Both the position numbers and the translations under genes were made by a program. From CTSoil-043 sp963821235 (GTDB lineage: Bacteria > Chloroflexota > Limnocylindria > Limnocylindrales > CSP1-4), in NCBI GenBank assembly GCA_963821235.1, contig CAWGCS010000001.1, forward strand, positions 496,001 to 560,000: a stretch of 64,000 bases of DNA, written 5' to 3'. Shown here one piece after another: positions 44,259 through 52,004 of this stretch; within the stretch, counting starts at the first letter, position 1, and every line of letters starts with the position of its first letter. The notes under the pieces were generated by a model. It did not search any database. It was not told where the DNA came from and was given only the letters and a program-made list of their open reading frames with translations.

Positions 44259-44284
44259 ATCGTGGCACACCGATCCGGTATCGT
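44259..44284. promoter_or_regulatory. Divergent leaderless -10 elements of ftcD and the MFS gene
   Basis: CACGAT (44259-44264, minus strand) faces ftcD with a 6-nt gap. TATCGT (44279-44284, plus strand) faces the transporter gene with an 8-nt gap. Only 40 bases separate the two start codons. Confidence 0.45.
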
Positions 44285-44292
44285 GGCCGACC

Positions 44293-45594
44293 ATGCCGGG
44301 ACCGCCGCCGACGCCCGCCACGAGCCTCGTCCGCCACCCCGACTTCGTGCGCCTCTGGACGGCCGAGACGATCAGCCAGCTCGGGACGCAGGTCAGCGCG
44401 CTCGCCATCCCGTTCGTGGCGATCGACATCCTTGGCGCCTCGACCTTCGAGGTGGCCCTCCTCAACGTCGTCGACTTTCTGCCCTTCCTCCTCATCGGGT
44501 TGCCGGCCGGCGTGTGGGTCGACCGGCTGCGGCGGCGCCCGGTGATGATCGTCGGGGACCTGGGCCGGGCAGCCGCCCTGGCCACGATCCCGCTGGCCTT
44601 CGTGGCCGGCGTCCTGACGGTCGCCCAGCTCTACGTCGTCGGGTTCGTCGTCGGCACCCTGACGGTCTTCTTCGACGTCGCCTACCAGAGCTACCTCCCC
44701 TCGATCGTCGCGCGCGAACAGCTGCAGGAGGGGAACGCCAAGCTCGAGATCAGCCGGGCCGGTGCCCAGGTGGTCGGGCCGGGGCTCGCCGGCGTCTTGA
44801 TCGGGATCGTCCGGGCGCCGTTCGCGGTGGCCCTGGACGCGGCCTCGTTCGTCGGGTCGGCGCTCTTCCTGTTCCTCATCCGGCGCCCCGAGCCGCCGCC
44901 CGAGCCGCGCCACCCGGGCGGGCAGGCCGGGCCGGGGATGCGCCGCGAGATCACCGAGGGGCTGCGCTACGTCTTCGGCCACCCGTACCTCAAGAACATC
45001 GCCGCCTGCACGGCGATGTCGAACCTCTTCTCCAACGAGGCCGGGGCCGTGCTCCTCATCTTCGCGATCCGCGAGCTGGGGATGACGGCCGAGACGATCG
45101 GCGCCGGCATCTCCATCGGCGCGACGGGGGCGCTCCTGGGGGCCCTGGTGGCGAACCGGGTCTCGGCGCGCCTGGGCGTGGGGCGGACGATCATCGTCTT
45201 CGCCCCGATCGTGGGCCCCGCCCTCCTCCCACTCGCCCTCGCGCCCGTCGGGACGTCGTCCCTCGTCCTCGTCGCCTTCGTCGCCCTCTTCGGCTTCGTC
45301 GGGGGCCTCTCGTCGGTCGTCTACAACGTCGCCCAGGTGAGCCTCCGCCAGGCGATCACGCCGTCCCGGATGCAGGGCCGGATGAACGCCACGATGCGCT
45401 GGTTCGTGTGGGGGACGATCCCCATCGGGGGCCTGCTGGGCGGCGTGCTGGGCTCGCTGCTCGGCGTGCGGACGGCGATCGTGATCGGGTCGGTCGGGAT
45501 GACCGCGGCACTCCTGCCCGTCCTCTTCAGCCAGGTCCGCGGGATCCGGGAGATCCCCGCCCAGGCCGCCGACGAGCCGGCTCTCCGACCCTAG
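44293..45594 (+). CDS. MFS transporter (macrolide-efflux/enterobactin-exporter type)
   Basis: 433 aa, twelve hydrophobic helices. Family pattern of MFS_3-type exporters: SLVRHPDFVRLWTAETISQLG start, PAGVWVDRLRRRPVMIVGD loop 2-3, RLGVGRTIIV, and a final QAITPSRMQGRMNATMRWFVWG block. Probably exports a small hydrophobic compound; substrate unknown. No regulator lies beside it. Confidence 0.85.
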   Translation: MPGPPPTPATSLVRHPDFVRLWTAETISQLGTQVSALAIPFVAIDILGASTFEVALLNVVDFLPFLLIGLPAGVWVDRLRRRPVMIVGDLGRAAALATIPLAFVAGVLTVAQLYVVGFVVGTLTVFFDVAYQSYLPSIVAREQLQEGNAKLEISRAGAQVVGPGLAGVLIGIVRAPFAVALDAASFVGSALFLFLIRRPEPPPEPRHPGGQAGPGMRREITEGLRYVFGHPYLKNIAACTAMSNLFSNEAGAVLLIFAIRELGMTAETIGAGISIGATGALLGALVANRVSARLGVGRTIIVFAPIVGPALLPLALAPVGTSSLVLVAFVALFGFVGGLSSVVYNVAQVSLRQAITPSRMQGRMNATMRWFVWGTIPIGGLLGGVLGSLLGVRTAIVIGSVGMTAALLPVLFSQVRGIREIPAQAADEPALRP

Positions 45595-45647
45595 GCGGCT
45601 GCCCAGCGAGCCCAACGGAGCGCCGCCCGACGGCTCGTCGTTCGTCC

Positions 45648-46265
45648 ATGCCGGGCCTGGACGCGAGCCAGTGGGGACGACGGTGGCCGGCCCGCGACCA
45701 TGCAGCCATGGATGCCGCGTGGACGCACCCCGATCTCTCCCGGGAGGCCGTCGCCTGGCTCGGCACGACCGGGCCGGACGGGCAGGCAGCGCTCGTCCCC
45801 ACCTGGTTCGCCTGGGACGGCGAGGCGTTCCTCGTGGCCTCCAAGCCCGGCGCCCGCAAGGTGCGCAACGTCCTGGCCAACCCGCGGGTCATGGTGGGCG
45901 TCGCCGCCGTCGGCACCGGGATGCGGGCCCAGCTCGTGGAGGGCCGGGCGGAGCTCCTCCAGGCCCCCTCGGCCGAGGCGTTCCGCGGCCTCGACCTGGC
46001 GAAGTACGACGCGCTCCTGGCCGCCGACGGCCTGACCTGGGATGGCTACTTCGCCCGGTACCCGGCGGCGATCCGGATCGTCCCCACCCGCTTCCTGCCG
46101 TGGCAGGGGCCCGCGCTGGCACGGGCCGACCTGGCGCCCAAGGCTGGCCGGAAGGGGATCCGGGCAAGCCTCGCGGAGGCCCTCCGGCGGCTCGACCCGC
46201 GACCTGCGGCGAGACCGGTGCCGCGACCGGCGGCGCTCCTGGCCCCGCGGCCGGCGGCGGCCTAG
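45648..46265 (+). CDS. Pyridoxamine 5'-phosphate oxidase-fold (F420/flavin) protein
   Basis: 205 aa. HPDLSREAVAWLGTTGPDGQAAL, PTWFAWDGEAFLVASKPGARKVRNVLANPRVMVGV is the split beta-barrel pattern of F420- or FMN-binding reductases of the PPOX family. A C-terminal Arg/Pro/Ala tail (~35 residues) looks disordered. The start may instead be the ATG at 45708, which has GACCAT 6 nt upstream. The stop shares CTAG with the hutU stop. Confidence 0.8.
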   Translation: MPGLDASQWGRRWPARDHAAMDAAWTHPDLSREAVAWLGTTGPDGQAALVPTWFAWDGEAFLVASKPGARKVRNVLANPRVMVGVAAVGTGMRAQLVEGRAELLQAPSAEAFRGLDLAKYDALLAADGLTWDGYFARYPAAIRIVPTRFLPWQGPALARADLAPKAGRKGIRASLAEALRRLDPRPAARPVPRPAALLAPRPAAA

Positions 46266-47962
46266 CCTCCGCCCTCCCCCATCGGGATCCGGATCCCGCG
46301 CTCGCGAGCGACCTCGTGCGCACGCTCGTAGCCCGCGTCGGCATGGCGGATCACGCCCATCCCCGGATCCGTCGTGAGGACCCGCTCCAGCTTCGCCGCC
46401 GCCAGGTCCGTCCCGTCAGCCACCACGACCATCCCGGCGTGCTGGCTGTACCCGATCCCCACGCCGCCCCCGTGGTGGATGCTCACCCACGTCGCCCCGG
46501 CCGCCGTGTTCACGAGAGCGTTGAGGAGCGGCCAGTCGGCCACCGCGTCCGTCCCATCGGCCATCGCCTCCGTCTCGCGGTTCGGCGAGGCGACCGAGCC
46601 CGAGTCCAGGTGGTCGCGACCGATGACGATCGGGGCGCTGACGACCCCCGAGCGCACCAGCTCGTTGAAGGCGAGGCCGGCCCGCGCCCGCTCGCCATAG
46701 CCCAGCCAGCAGATCCGGGCCGGCAGCCCCTGGAACGGCACCCTGGCCTCGGCCATCTCGATCCAGCGCCGGAGGCCGGCGTCGTCCGGGAAGAGGCGCA
46801 GGATCTCCGCGTCGGTCGCCAGGATGTCGGCCGGGTCGCCGGAGAGCGCGGCCCAGCGGAAGGGGCCTCGCCCCTCGCAGAACTGGGGCCGGATGAAGAG
46901 CGGCACGAACCCGGCGAAGTCGAACGCGTTCGCCACCCCCGCCTGCTGGGCCTGGGCCCGGATGTTGTTGCCGTAGTCGAAGACGACGGCGCCCCGCTCC
47001 CCGAAGGCGAGCATCGCCCGGACGTGGGCGGCCATCCCCTCCATCGCCCGCCGCTGGTAGACGTCCGGCCGGGTGGTCCGCAGGACGAGCGCGTCGGCCA
47101 GGGTGATCTCGGGCGGGACGTAGCCGCCGAGGGCGTCGTGGGCCGACGTCTGGTCCGTGACCGCATCGAAGCGCTCGCCCGACCTCGCCCACGCCGGCGC
47201 GATCTCGGCCGCGTTGCCGACGAGGGCGATCGACAGCGGCTCGCCGCGCGAGGCGGAGTGGCGAGCCATCGCCAGCGCGGCCTCGGGTGAATCGGTGAGA
47301 TGGTCGACGTAGCCGATCTCGTGCCGGCGGCGGGCCCGCTCCCCGTCGACCTCGATGGCGATGCAGACGCCATCGTTCATGGTGACGGCGAGCGGCTGGG
47401 CGCCGCCCATCCCACCCAGGCCGGCCGTCAGGACCAGCCGCCCGCGCAGCGTCCCCCCGAAGTGCTGGCGTGCCAGCTCGGCGAAGGTCTCGAAGGTGCC
47501 CTGCAGGATCCCCTGGGTCCCGATGTAGATCCAGGAGCCGGCCGTCATCTGGCCGTACATCATCAGGCCCTTCCACTCCAGCTCCCGGAAGTGCTCCCAG
47601 GTTGCCCAGCGGCCGACGAGGTTCGAGTTGGCGATGAGGACCCGCGGCGCCCAGGGATGGGTGCGGAAGACGCCGACCGGCTTGCCGGACTGGACGAGCA
47701 GCGTCTCGTCGTCGGCGAGGGCGCGCAGCTCGCGGACGATGGCGTCGAAGGCCGCCCAGGAGCGGACGGCTCGACCCGTGCCGCCGTAGACGACGAGGGC
47801 GTCGGGGTTCTCGGCGACCTCGGGGTCGAGGTTGTTCATGAGCATCCGGAGGACCGCCTCCTGCTGCCAGCCGCGACAGGAGATCTCCGTGCCCCGGGGA
47901 GCGCGTACGGGGCGGGCGCCCGGCAGCGGCGGGGCGTCGTGGGCGCCGGGGGTCGTCGTCAT
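46262..47962 (-). CDS. hutU: Urocanate hydratase
   Basis: 566 aa. Converts urocanate to imidazolone propionate using tightly bound NAD+ as electrophile. LVVYGGTGRAVRSW, GKPVGVFRTHPWAPRVLIANSNLVG, YGQMTAGSWIYIGTQGI, NAD-binding LTAGLGGMGGAQPLA, VDHLT, DQTSAHD, FCEGRGPFRW and SIHHGGGVGIGYSQHAG; all blocks are present. Start ATG 47960-47962 with GACACT 6 nt upstream; a GTG two codons before is inside the gap. Divergent from the hisD homologue across a region with 21-bp repeats. Confidence 0.95.
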   Translation of the reverse strand: MTTTPGAHDAPPLPGARPVRAPRGTEISCRGWQQEAVLRMLMNNLDPEVAENPDALVVYGGTGRAVRSWAAFDAIVRELRALADDETLLVQSGKPVGVFRTHPWAPRVLIANSNLVGRWATWEHFRELEWKGLMMYGQMTAGSWIYIGTQGILQGTFETFAELARQHFGGTLRGRLVLTAGLGGMGGAQPLAVTMNDGVCIAIEVDGERARRRHEIGYVDHLTDSPEAALAMARHSASRGEPLSIALVGNAAEIAPAWARSGERFDAVTDQTSAHDALGGYVPPEITLADALVLRTTRPDVYQRRAMEGMAAHVRAMLAFGERGAVVFDYGNNIRAQAQQAGVANAFDFAGFVPLFIRPQFCEGRGPFRWAALSGDPADILATDAEILRLFPDDAGLRRWIEMAEARVPFQGLPARICWLGYGERARAGLAFNELVRSGVVSAPIVIGRDHLDSGSVASPNRETEAMADGTDAVADWPLLNALVNTAAGATWVSIHHGGGVGIGYSQHAGMVVVADGTDLAAAKLERVLTTDPGMGVIRHADAGYERAHEVARERGIRIPMGEGGG

Positions 47963-47970
47963 GGCCACAG

Positions 47971-48033
47971 TGTCGCGCCGCCGAGGTGCGGTGTCACGCC
48001 GGCGTGGTGCGGTGTCGCGTCGCCGGGACCCCC
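47971..48033. repeat. 21-bp tandem repeats between hutU and the hisD homologue
   Basis: Copies at 47971-47991, 47992-48012 and a partial one from 48013. Consensus TGTCrCGyCGsCGnGGTGCGG. They fill the space between two divergent leaderless promoters, so a regulator binding repeated sites is a reasonable guess. Alternatively a simple GC-rich duplication. Confidence 0.55.
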
Positions 48034-48041
48034 CGATCGGC

Positions 48042-48047
48042 TACCCT
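48042..48047 (+). promoter_or_regulatory. Leaderless -10 element (TACCCT) of the hisD homologue
   Basis: TACCCT, seven bases (CGGGGCC), ATG. Confidence 0.5.
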
Positions 48048-48054
48048 CGGGGCC

Positions 48055-49380
48055 ATGGGAATCCTCGCCGTCCGTCGCTGGGCCGACCTCGACGTCGCGG
48101 AGCAGGCCCGCCTCTGCGCCCGCTCGACGGCCGCTGTCTTCGAGCCCGGCCTGCAGCGCTCGATCGAGGCTCTCTTCGAGGACGTCCGCGCCCGGGGTGA
48201 CGCCGCCGTCATCGAGGCGACCGAGCGCTTCGACGGCGTCCGGTTCGCCGCCGAGGACCTCCGAGTCCGGCCCGACGAGCTGGCCGCCGCCCACGAGGCC
48301 TGCGACCCGCCGCTCCTGGCGGGGATCCGCGAGGCGATCCGCAACAGCCGGCTCTTCAACGAGGCCCAGGTCCGGGCGACGGCGAGCGGCTGGCATGAAG
48401 AGGTGCGGCCGGGGTTCGTCCTCGGCGAGCAGGTCGCCCCCATCCCCTCCGCCGGCCTGTACGTCCCGGCCGGCAAGGGCAGCTTCCCGTCCGTCCTGGT
48501 CCAGGTCGGGGTGCCGGCGCTCGTGGCCGGCGTGCCCGAGATCGCGGTGCTCGTGCCGCCCATGCCGGGGACGGGCGCCGTGGACGGCGCCACCCTGGCG
48601 ACGGCCCGGGAGCTCGGCCTGGCGAACGTCTTCCGGGCGAACGGCCCGGCCGGGATCGCCGCCCTCACCTTCGGCACGGCGACCCTCCCGCGGGTCCGCA
48701 AGATCGTCGGCCCGGGCAGCCCCGCCGTGACCGCCGCGCAGGTGCTGGCCCAGCGCTTCGGCACGGCGACGAACATGCTCTGCGGCCCGTCCGAGAGCCT
48801 CCTCCTCGCCGACGCGACGGCCGATCCGTGGCGCCTCGCCCTGGACCTCGTCAACGAGGCCGAGCATGGGACGGATTCGGCGGCCCTCGTCATCACCGAC
48901 GCGCCCGGCCTGGTGGCGTCGCTCGAGGCCGCCGTCGCCGAGCAGGTGGCCGCGCTTCCGGAGCCGCGCCGCGGCTACGCGAGCGCCGTCCTCGGCGACC
49001 TCGGCGGGGTCCTCCTCTTCGACACGATGGACGGCGTCATCGCCTTCGCCAACGACTACGCGGCGGAGCACGTCCAGGTCGCGACCGCCGACCCGGAGGC
49101 GACCCGGCGCCGTCTCCGCTACGCCGGCGAGATCCTGCTCGGCCAGGACACGCCGATCGGGGCCAGCAGCTACTCGATCGGGATCCCGGCGACCCTCCCG
49201 ACCGGCGGCTACGCCCAGCTCAACGGCGGCGTGACGGCCCGCACCTTCCAGACGACGAGCTCGCTGGCCACGCTGACGCCGGACGCCCTGGCCGGCCTCG
49301 CCGGCCCGACGACCGCGCTCGCCGACCACGAGGGTTTCCCGGCCCACGCCAACGCCTTCCGCGGCCGCGGGCTGGGCTGA
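48055..49380 (+). CDS. hisD: Histidinol dehydrogenase family protein
   Basis: 441 aa. RARGDAAVIEATERFDG, PGFVLGEQVAPIPSAGLYVPAGKG, KIVGPGSPAVTAA, CGPSE, AEHGTDSAALVITD, DYAAEHVQV, and the end SYSIGIPATLPTGGYA. These are the zinc and substrate blocks of HisD (two-step oxidation of histidinol to histidine). Standing opposite hutU rather than with his genes, it may be the only HisD of the cell or a paralogue with another aminoalcohol substrate. Start fixed by TACCCT 7 nt upstream. Confidence 0.88.
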   Translation: MGILAVRRWADLDVAEQARLCARSTAAVFEPGLQRSIEALFEDVRARGDAAVIEATERFDGVRFAAEDLRVRPDELAAAHEACDPPLLAGIREAIRNSRLFNEAQVRATASGWHEEVRPGFVLGEQVAPIPSAGLYVPAGKGSFPSVLVQVGVPALVAGVPEIAVLVPPMPGTGAVDGATLATARELGLANVFRANGPAGIAALTFGTATLPRVRKIVGPGSPAVTAAQVLAQRFGTATNMLCGPSESLLLADATADPWRLALDLVNEAEHGTDSAALVITDAPGLVASLEAAVAEQVAALPEPRRGYASAVLGDLGGVLLFDTMDGVIAFANDYAAEHVQVATADPEATRRRLRYAGEILLGQDTPIGASSYSIGIPATLPTGGYAQLNGGVTARTFQTTSSLATLTPDALAGLAGPTTALADHEGFPAHANAFRGRGLG

Positions 49381-49383
49381 CCG

Positions 49384-49707
49384 ATGGCGGCGATGGTGAC
49401 CCCGGACCCCGTCCTCGCGCTTCCCGCCCGGGCGGTCGCCGCGGCCACCGGAGCCAGCCAGCGCACCGCCCAGCGATGGCGCGCCGGCAGCCGACCCCGC
49501 CGACGCACGTACGTAGAGCGGCTGGCCGATCTCGCCGTGGTCGTGGGGATCCTCGGCGCGTCGCTGGCCCCGCGGGGGACGGCGGCGTGGCTCACCGCGC
49601 CCAACGCCTACCTCGGCTGGGAGCGCCCGGCCGACCTGCTGGCCCGCGGCGAGACCGAGCGGGTCCGCGGGGCCGCCCTCGCCTACGCCGCGGGCGACGC
49701 GACCTGA
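49384..49707 (+). CDS. Xre/MbcA/ParS-type antitoxin
   Basis: 107 aa. N-terminal helix-turn-helix (VAAATGASQRTAQRWRAGSRP) and the C-terminal toxin-binding segment AAWLTAPNAYLGWERPADLLARGE that marks antitoxins of RES toxins. It starts 4 bp after hisD and overlaps the toxin gene (CTGA). It should bind the toxin and repress its own operon. No operator palindrome was found, because its upstream DNA is the end of hisD, so it may depend on hisD transcription. Confidence 0.85.
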   Translation: MAAMVTPDPVLALPARAVAAATGASQRTAQRWRAGSRPRRRTYVERLADLAVVVGILGASLAPRGTAAWLTAPNAYLGWERPADLLARGETERVRGAALAYAAGDAT

Positions 49708-50303
49708 GCGCCCGGCCGCGCCCGCACCCGTCGCCCGGCGTCGCTTCCGGACCGCCCCTCGGCCGGTTCGCCGGGCGCATCTACCGGCAGACCGCTCTCC
49801 GGGTGCCGGCCTGCACGCCCCCGGCCGAACAGGCGACCCACCCGGGCCGCTACCACGGGCCCGGCGATCCCTGGCCGCTGTACGCCGCCCTCGACGAGCC
49901 GACGGTCTGGGCGGAGTGGGCCCACGCGACGGGCGGTGCCGTGCGCCCCGAGGACGACCGCCGCTGGCGTTGCGCCTTCGAGGCCGACCTCGCCGTCCTG
50001 GACCTCCGCGACGAAGGCACGCGGAGGGCCCTCGGCGTGGCCCTCGACGCCCTCACCGGCGCGTGGTCGCCGGACCGCCCGAACGGAGCCTGCCGCCGGG
50101 TGATGGCGGCCGCGATCGAGGCCGGCGCGGACGCGATCATCGTGCCGTCCGCGGCGCGGCCGGGCGGCTGGTCGATCGACGTCCTGCCGCGAGCGTTCGG
50201 GCGCCTGCGCCTCGTCTCCCGCGAGGAGATGGCCCCGGCCCCGCCGCACGGCGACCGGCCGAGCACCGAGGTCGGTCAGAGCTCGCGGCGGACCACGGGG
50301 TAG
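49704..50303 (+). CDS. RES-domain toxin (NAD+-degrading type)
   Basis: 199 aa. RES signature: first Arg in FAGRIYRQ, second in HPGRYHGPGDPWPLYAALDEPTVWAEW with the conserved Tyr and Glu, and Ser in DAIIVPSAARPGGWS. RES toxins deplete NAD+ by phosphorolysis or hydrolysis. The frame has no ATG, GTG or TTG before the first motif except deep inside the antitoxin gene. CTG 49704-49706 overlaps the antitoxin stop in the NTGA form used across the window. The 3' end overlaps the convergent GNAT gene by 28 bp. Confidence 0.82.
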   Translation: MSARPRPHPSPGVASGPPLGRFAGRIYRQTALRVPACTPPAEQATHPGRYHGPGDPWPLYAALDEPTVWAEWAHATGGAVRPEDDRRWRCAFEADLAVLDLRDEGTRRALGVALDALTGAWSPDRPNGACRRVMAAAIEAGADAIIVPSAARPGGWSIDVLPRAFGRLRLVSREEMAPAPPHGDRPSTEVGQSSRRTTG

Positions 50304-51064
50304 CGCTCGTCGTCGACGACGACGGCGAAGCCAGCCTGCTCCCAGAACGCGGGCGTGGCCGCGGAGGTGGCGTCAGCCTTCTTGCCGACCTCGGGGTAGG
50401 CCTCCACGGCGGTGAAGCCACGACCCGCGAGGTCCTCGCAGACGGCTTCGACGAGGCGCAGGCCAAGGTTGCGTCCGCGATCGGCGGCCGTGACGGCCAC
50501 GCAGGTGACGACCGCCGGCAGGGGCGCCCGGGGGAGCTTCGGGTAGAGCTCGCGCAGCCGCAGGGCGCGCGGATAGGCGGACAGGGGCCCGAACTGCGTG
50601 TAGGCGGCCGGTCGCTCGCCGTCCTCGTCCACGACGAGCAGCACCTTCGCGTAGCTGCCGAAGACCGCCAGGCCGCGCCCGAGGAGCGCGAGCTTCGGCG
50701 GCGCCCCGGGACCGACCGCGGGGCGGGCGGCGCGCCTCGGTGCGAACGGGTTGTCGGCCAGGGCGTCATCGTCCGCGTCGAGCGCGAACGGGTTGAGCGG
50801 GGCGGCCCGCTTCGGCGCGAACGGGTTGTCGCGCTCCTCGAGGTCGGCGAGGAATGGGTTGACGGGGGCACGACGGGCCGGCGACGGGGCGCTCCCGGAC
50901 CCGGCCTCGCCCATGCGCAGCCAGCTGGCCCGGTGGGCCCTGGAGCCCCGGTCGGCGTCCTCCCAGTAGTCACAGGTGCGATGATCGAACGTGGCGTCGG
51001 CGCACGGGGGCAGGAGGCCGAAGGCCTCGGCGTCGGTCACGTCGACGATGCGAATCCGATCCAT
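50276..51064 (-). CDS. GNAT acetyltransferase with NPF repeats in its N-terminal half
   Basis: 262 aa. Residues ~70-120 contain four NPF units (VNPFLADLEERD, NPFAPKRAAPL, NPFALDADDD, NPFAPRRAA). The C-terminal half is a GNAT fold: VTCVAVTAADRGRNLGLRLVEAVCEDL is the acetyl-CoA loop, followed by FTAVEAYPEVG and FWEQAGFAVV. The N-terminus has three Cys/His (LPPCADATFDHRTCDYWE) as in Chloroflexota GNATs of this sort. Substrate unknown. Start ATG 51062-51064 with TACCCT 6 nt upstream. Confidence 0.8.
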   Translation of the reverse strand: MDRIRIVDVTDAEAFGLLPPCADATFDHRTCDYWEDADRGSRAHRASWLRMGEAGSGSAPSPARRAPVNPFLADLEERDNPFAPKRAAPLNPFALDADDDALADNPFAPRRAARPAVGPGAPPKLALLGRGLAVFGSYAKVLLVVDEDGERPAAYTQFGPLSAYPRALRLRELYPKLPRAPLPAVVTCVAVTAADRGRNLGLRLVEAVCEDLAGRGFTAVEAYPEVGKKADATSAATPAFWEQAGFAVVVDDERYPVVRREL

Positions 51065-51070
51065 GGGCAG

Positions 51071-51076
51071 AGGGTA
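51071..51076 (-). promoter_or_regulatory. Leaderless -10 element (TACCCT) of the GNAT gene
   Basis: Minus-strand TACCCT, six bases (CTGCCC), ATG. Confidence 0.5.
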
Positions 51077-51188
51077 GCGCGGCGCCGCGACGGCGCGGGC
51101 GCGGTCACGGCGCGGTGGCCACCGCTCCCGGCCGGATCGGGACGCCCGGCACTGGCGAATCCGCCGCTCCACGGGCGACGCTGTGTCC

Positions 51189-51884
51189 ATGAGCACCGTC
51201 GTCGCCACGCCACCGACCCCCCTCGACGCCAGCGAGGATCCCGCATCGGGCCCGGCCCTGGCCCCGCCGCCCGCCATGTCGAGCCTGGTCCAGGCCCTCA
51301 GCGACGCCAGCGTGACCCTCTTCCGCTACGGCAACCGGTACGCGATGGTGCCGTTCCATCGCGCCGGGCTGGCGGCCTGGCTCGGCACTCCCCTGACCGG
51401 CTGGCAGTGCCTGGTCACCACCACGGGCCGCCGCTCCGGCCTGCCGCGCCACACGCCGCTGGGCTACATGGTCGCCGACGGCGCGGTGTGGGTCATGGCC
51501 GGCTACGGCCCGAAGACGCTGTGGTTCCGGAACCTCCTCGACGAGCCGCGGACGACGCTCCTGCTCCCCGGCCGGCCGCCGATCGCCACGATCGCCAGCG
51601 AGGAGCGCGACCCGAGCGTCCGGGCCCGGATCCTGCCGCCCCTCGTGCGGTCGATGAAGCTGCCCGGGTCGTTGATCGGGAGCTACCCCCCGGCCACCAG
51701 CGACGAGCGGATCCTCGAGCTGGTGGCATGGATTCCCCTCGTCCGCCTCGAGGCGGCGGACGGAGCGCCGATCGCGGCCGGCCCGGACGATCCCGGTGGG
51801 CTGGGCTGGACCTGGCGCCAGGCGCTGGCCGTGGGAGCCACGCTCCTCGGTTGCCGGGCCCTCTGGCGCGCCGTCCGTCGCTGA
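51189..51884 (+). CDS. Nitroreductase/quinone-reductase-family (DUF385, F420-type) protein
   Basis: 231 aa. WQCLVTTTGRRSGLPRHTPLGYMV followed by GAVWVMAGYGPKTLWFRNLL is the pattern of deazaflavin (F420)-dependent nitroreductases: T-x-G-R-x-S-G and W-x-x-N-L. The short hydrophobic stretch at the end (ALAVGATLLGCRAL) may associate with the membrane. Start ATG 51189 with GACGCT 6 nt upstream; a GTG two codons before it lies in the gap. Confidence 0.82.
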   Translation: MSTVVATPPTPLDASEDPASGPALAPPPAMSSLVQALSDASVTLFRYGNRYAMVPFHRAGLAAWLGTPLTGWQCLVTTTGRRSGLPRHTPLGYMVADGAVWVMAGYGPKTLWFRNLLDEPRTTLLLPGRPPIATIASEERDPSVRARILPPLVRSMKLPGSLIGSYPPATSDERILELVAWIPLVRLEAADGAPIAAGPDDPGGLGWTWRQALAVGATLLGCRALWRAVRR

Positions 51885-52004
51885 CGGCGGCGGCACCGCG
51901 CTCCGTTCGTCACGCCTGACAGTGCGCCGCGGCGCACGGTCAGGCCGGGCACGCGCGAGAGCGAACCCGCGAGGCAGCACCGGCGCCCGGAGCCCGCGAG
52001 CCGG

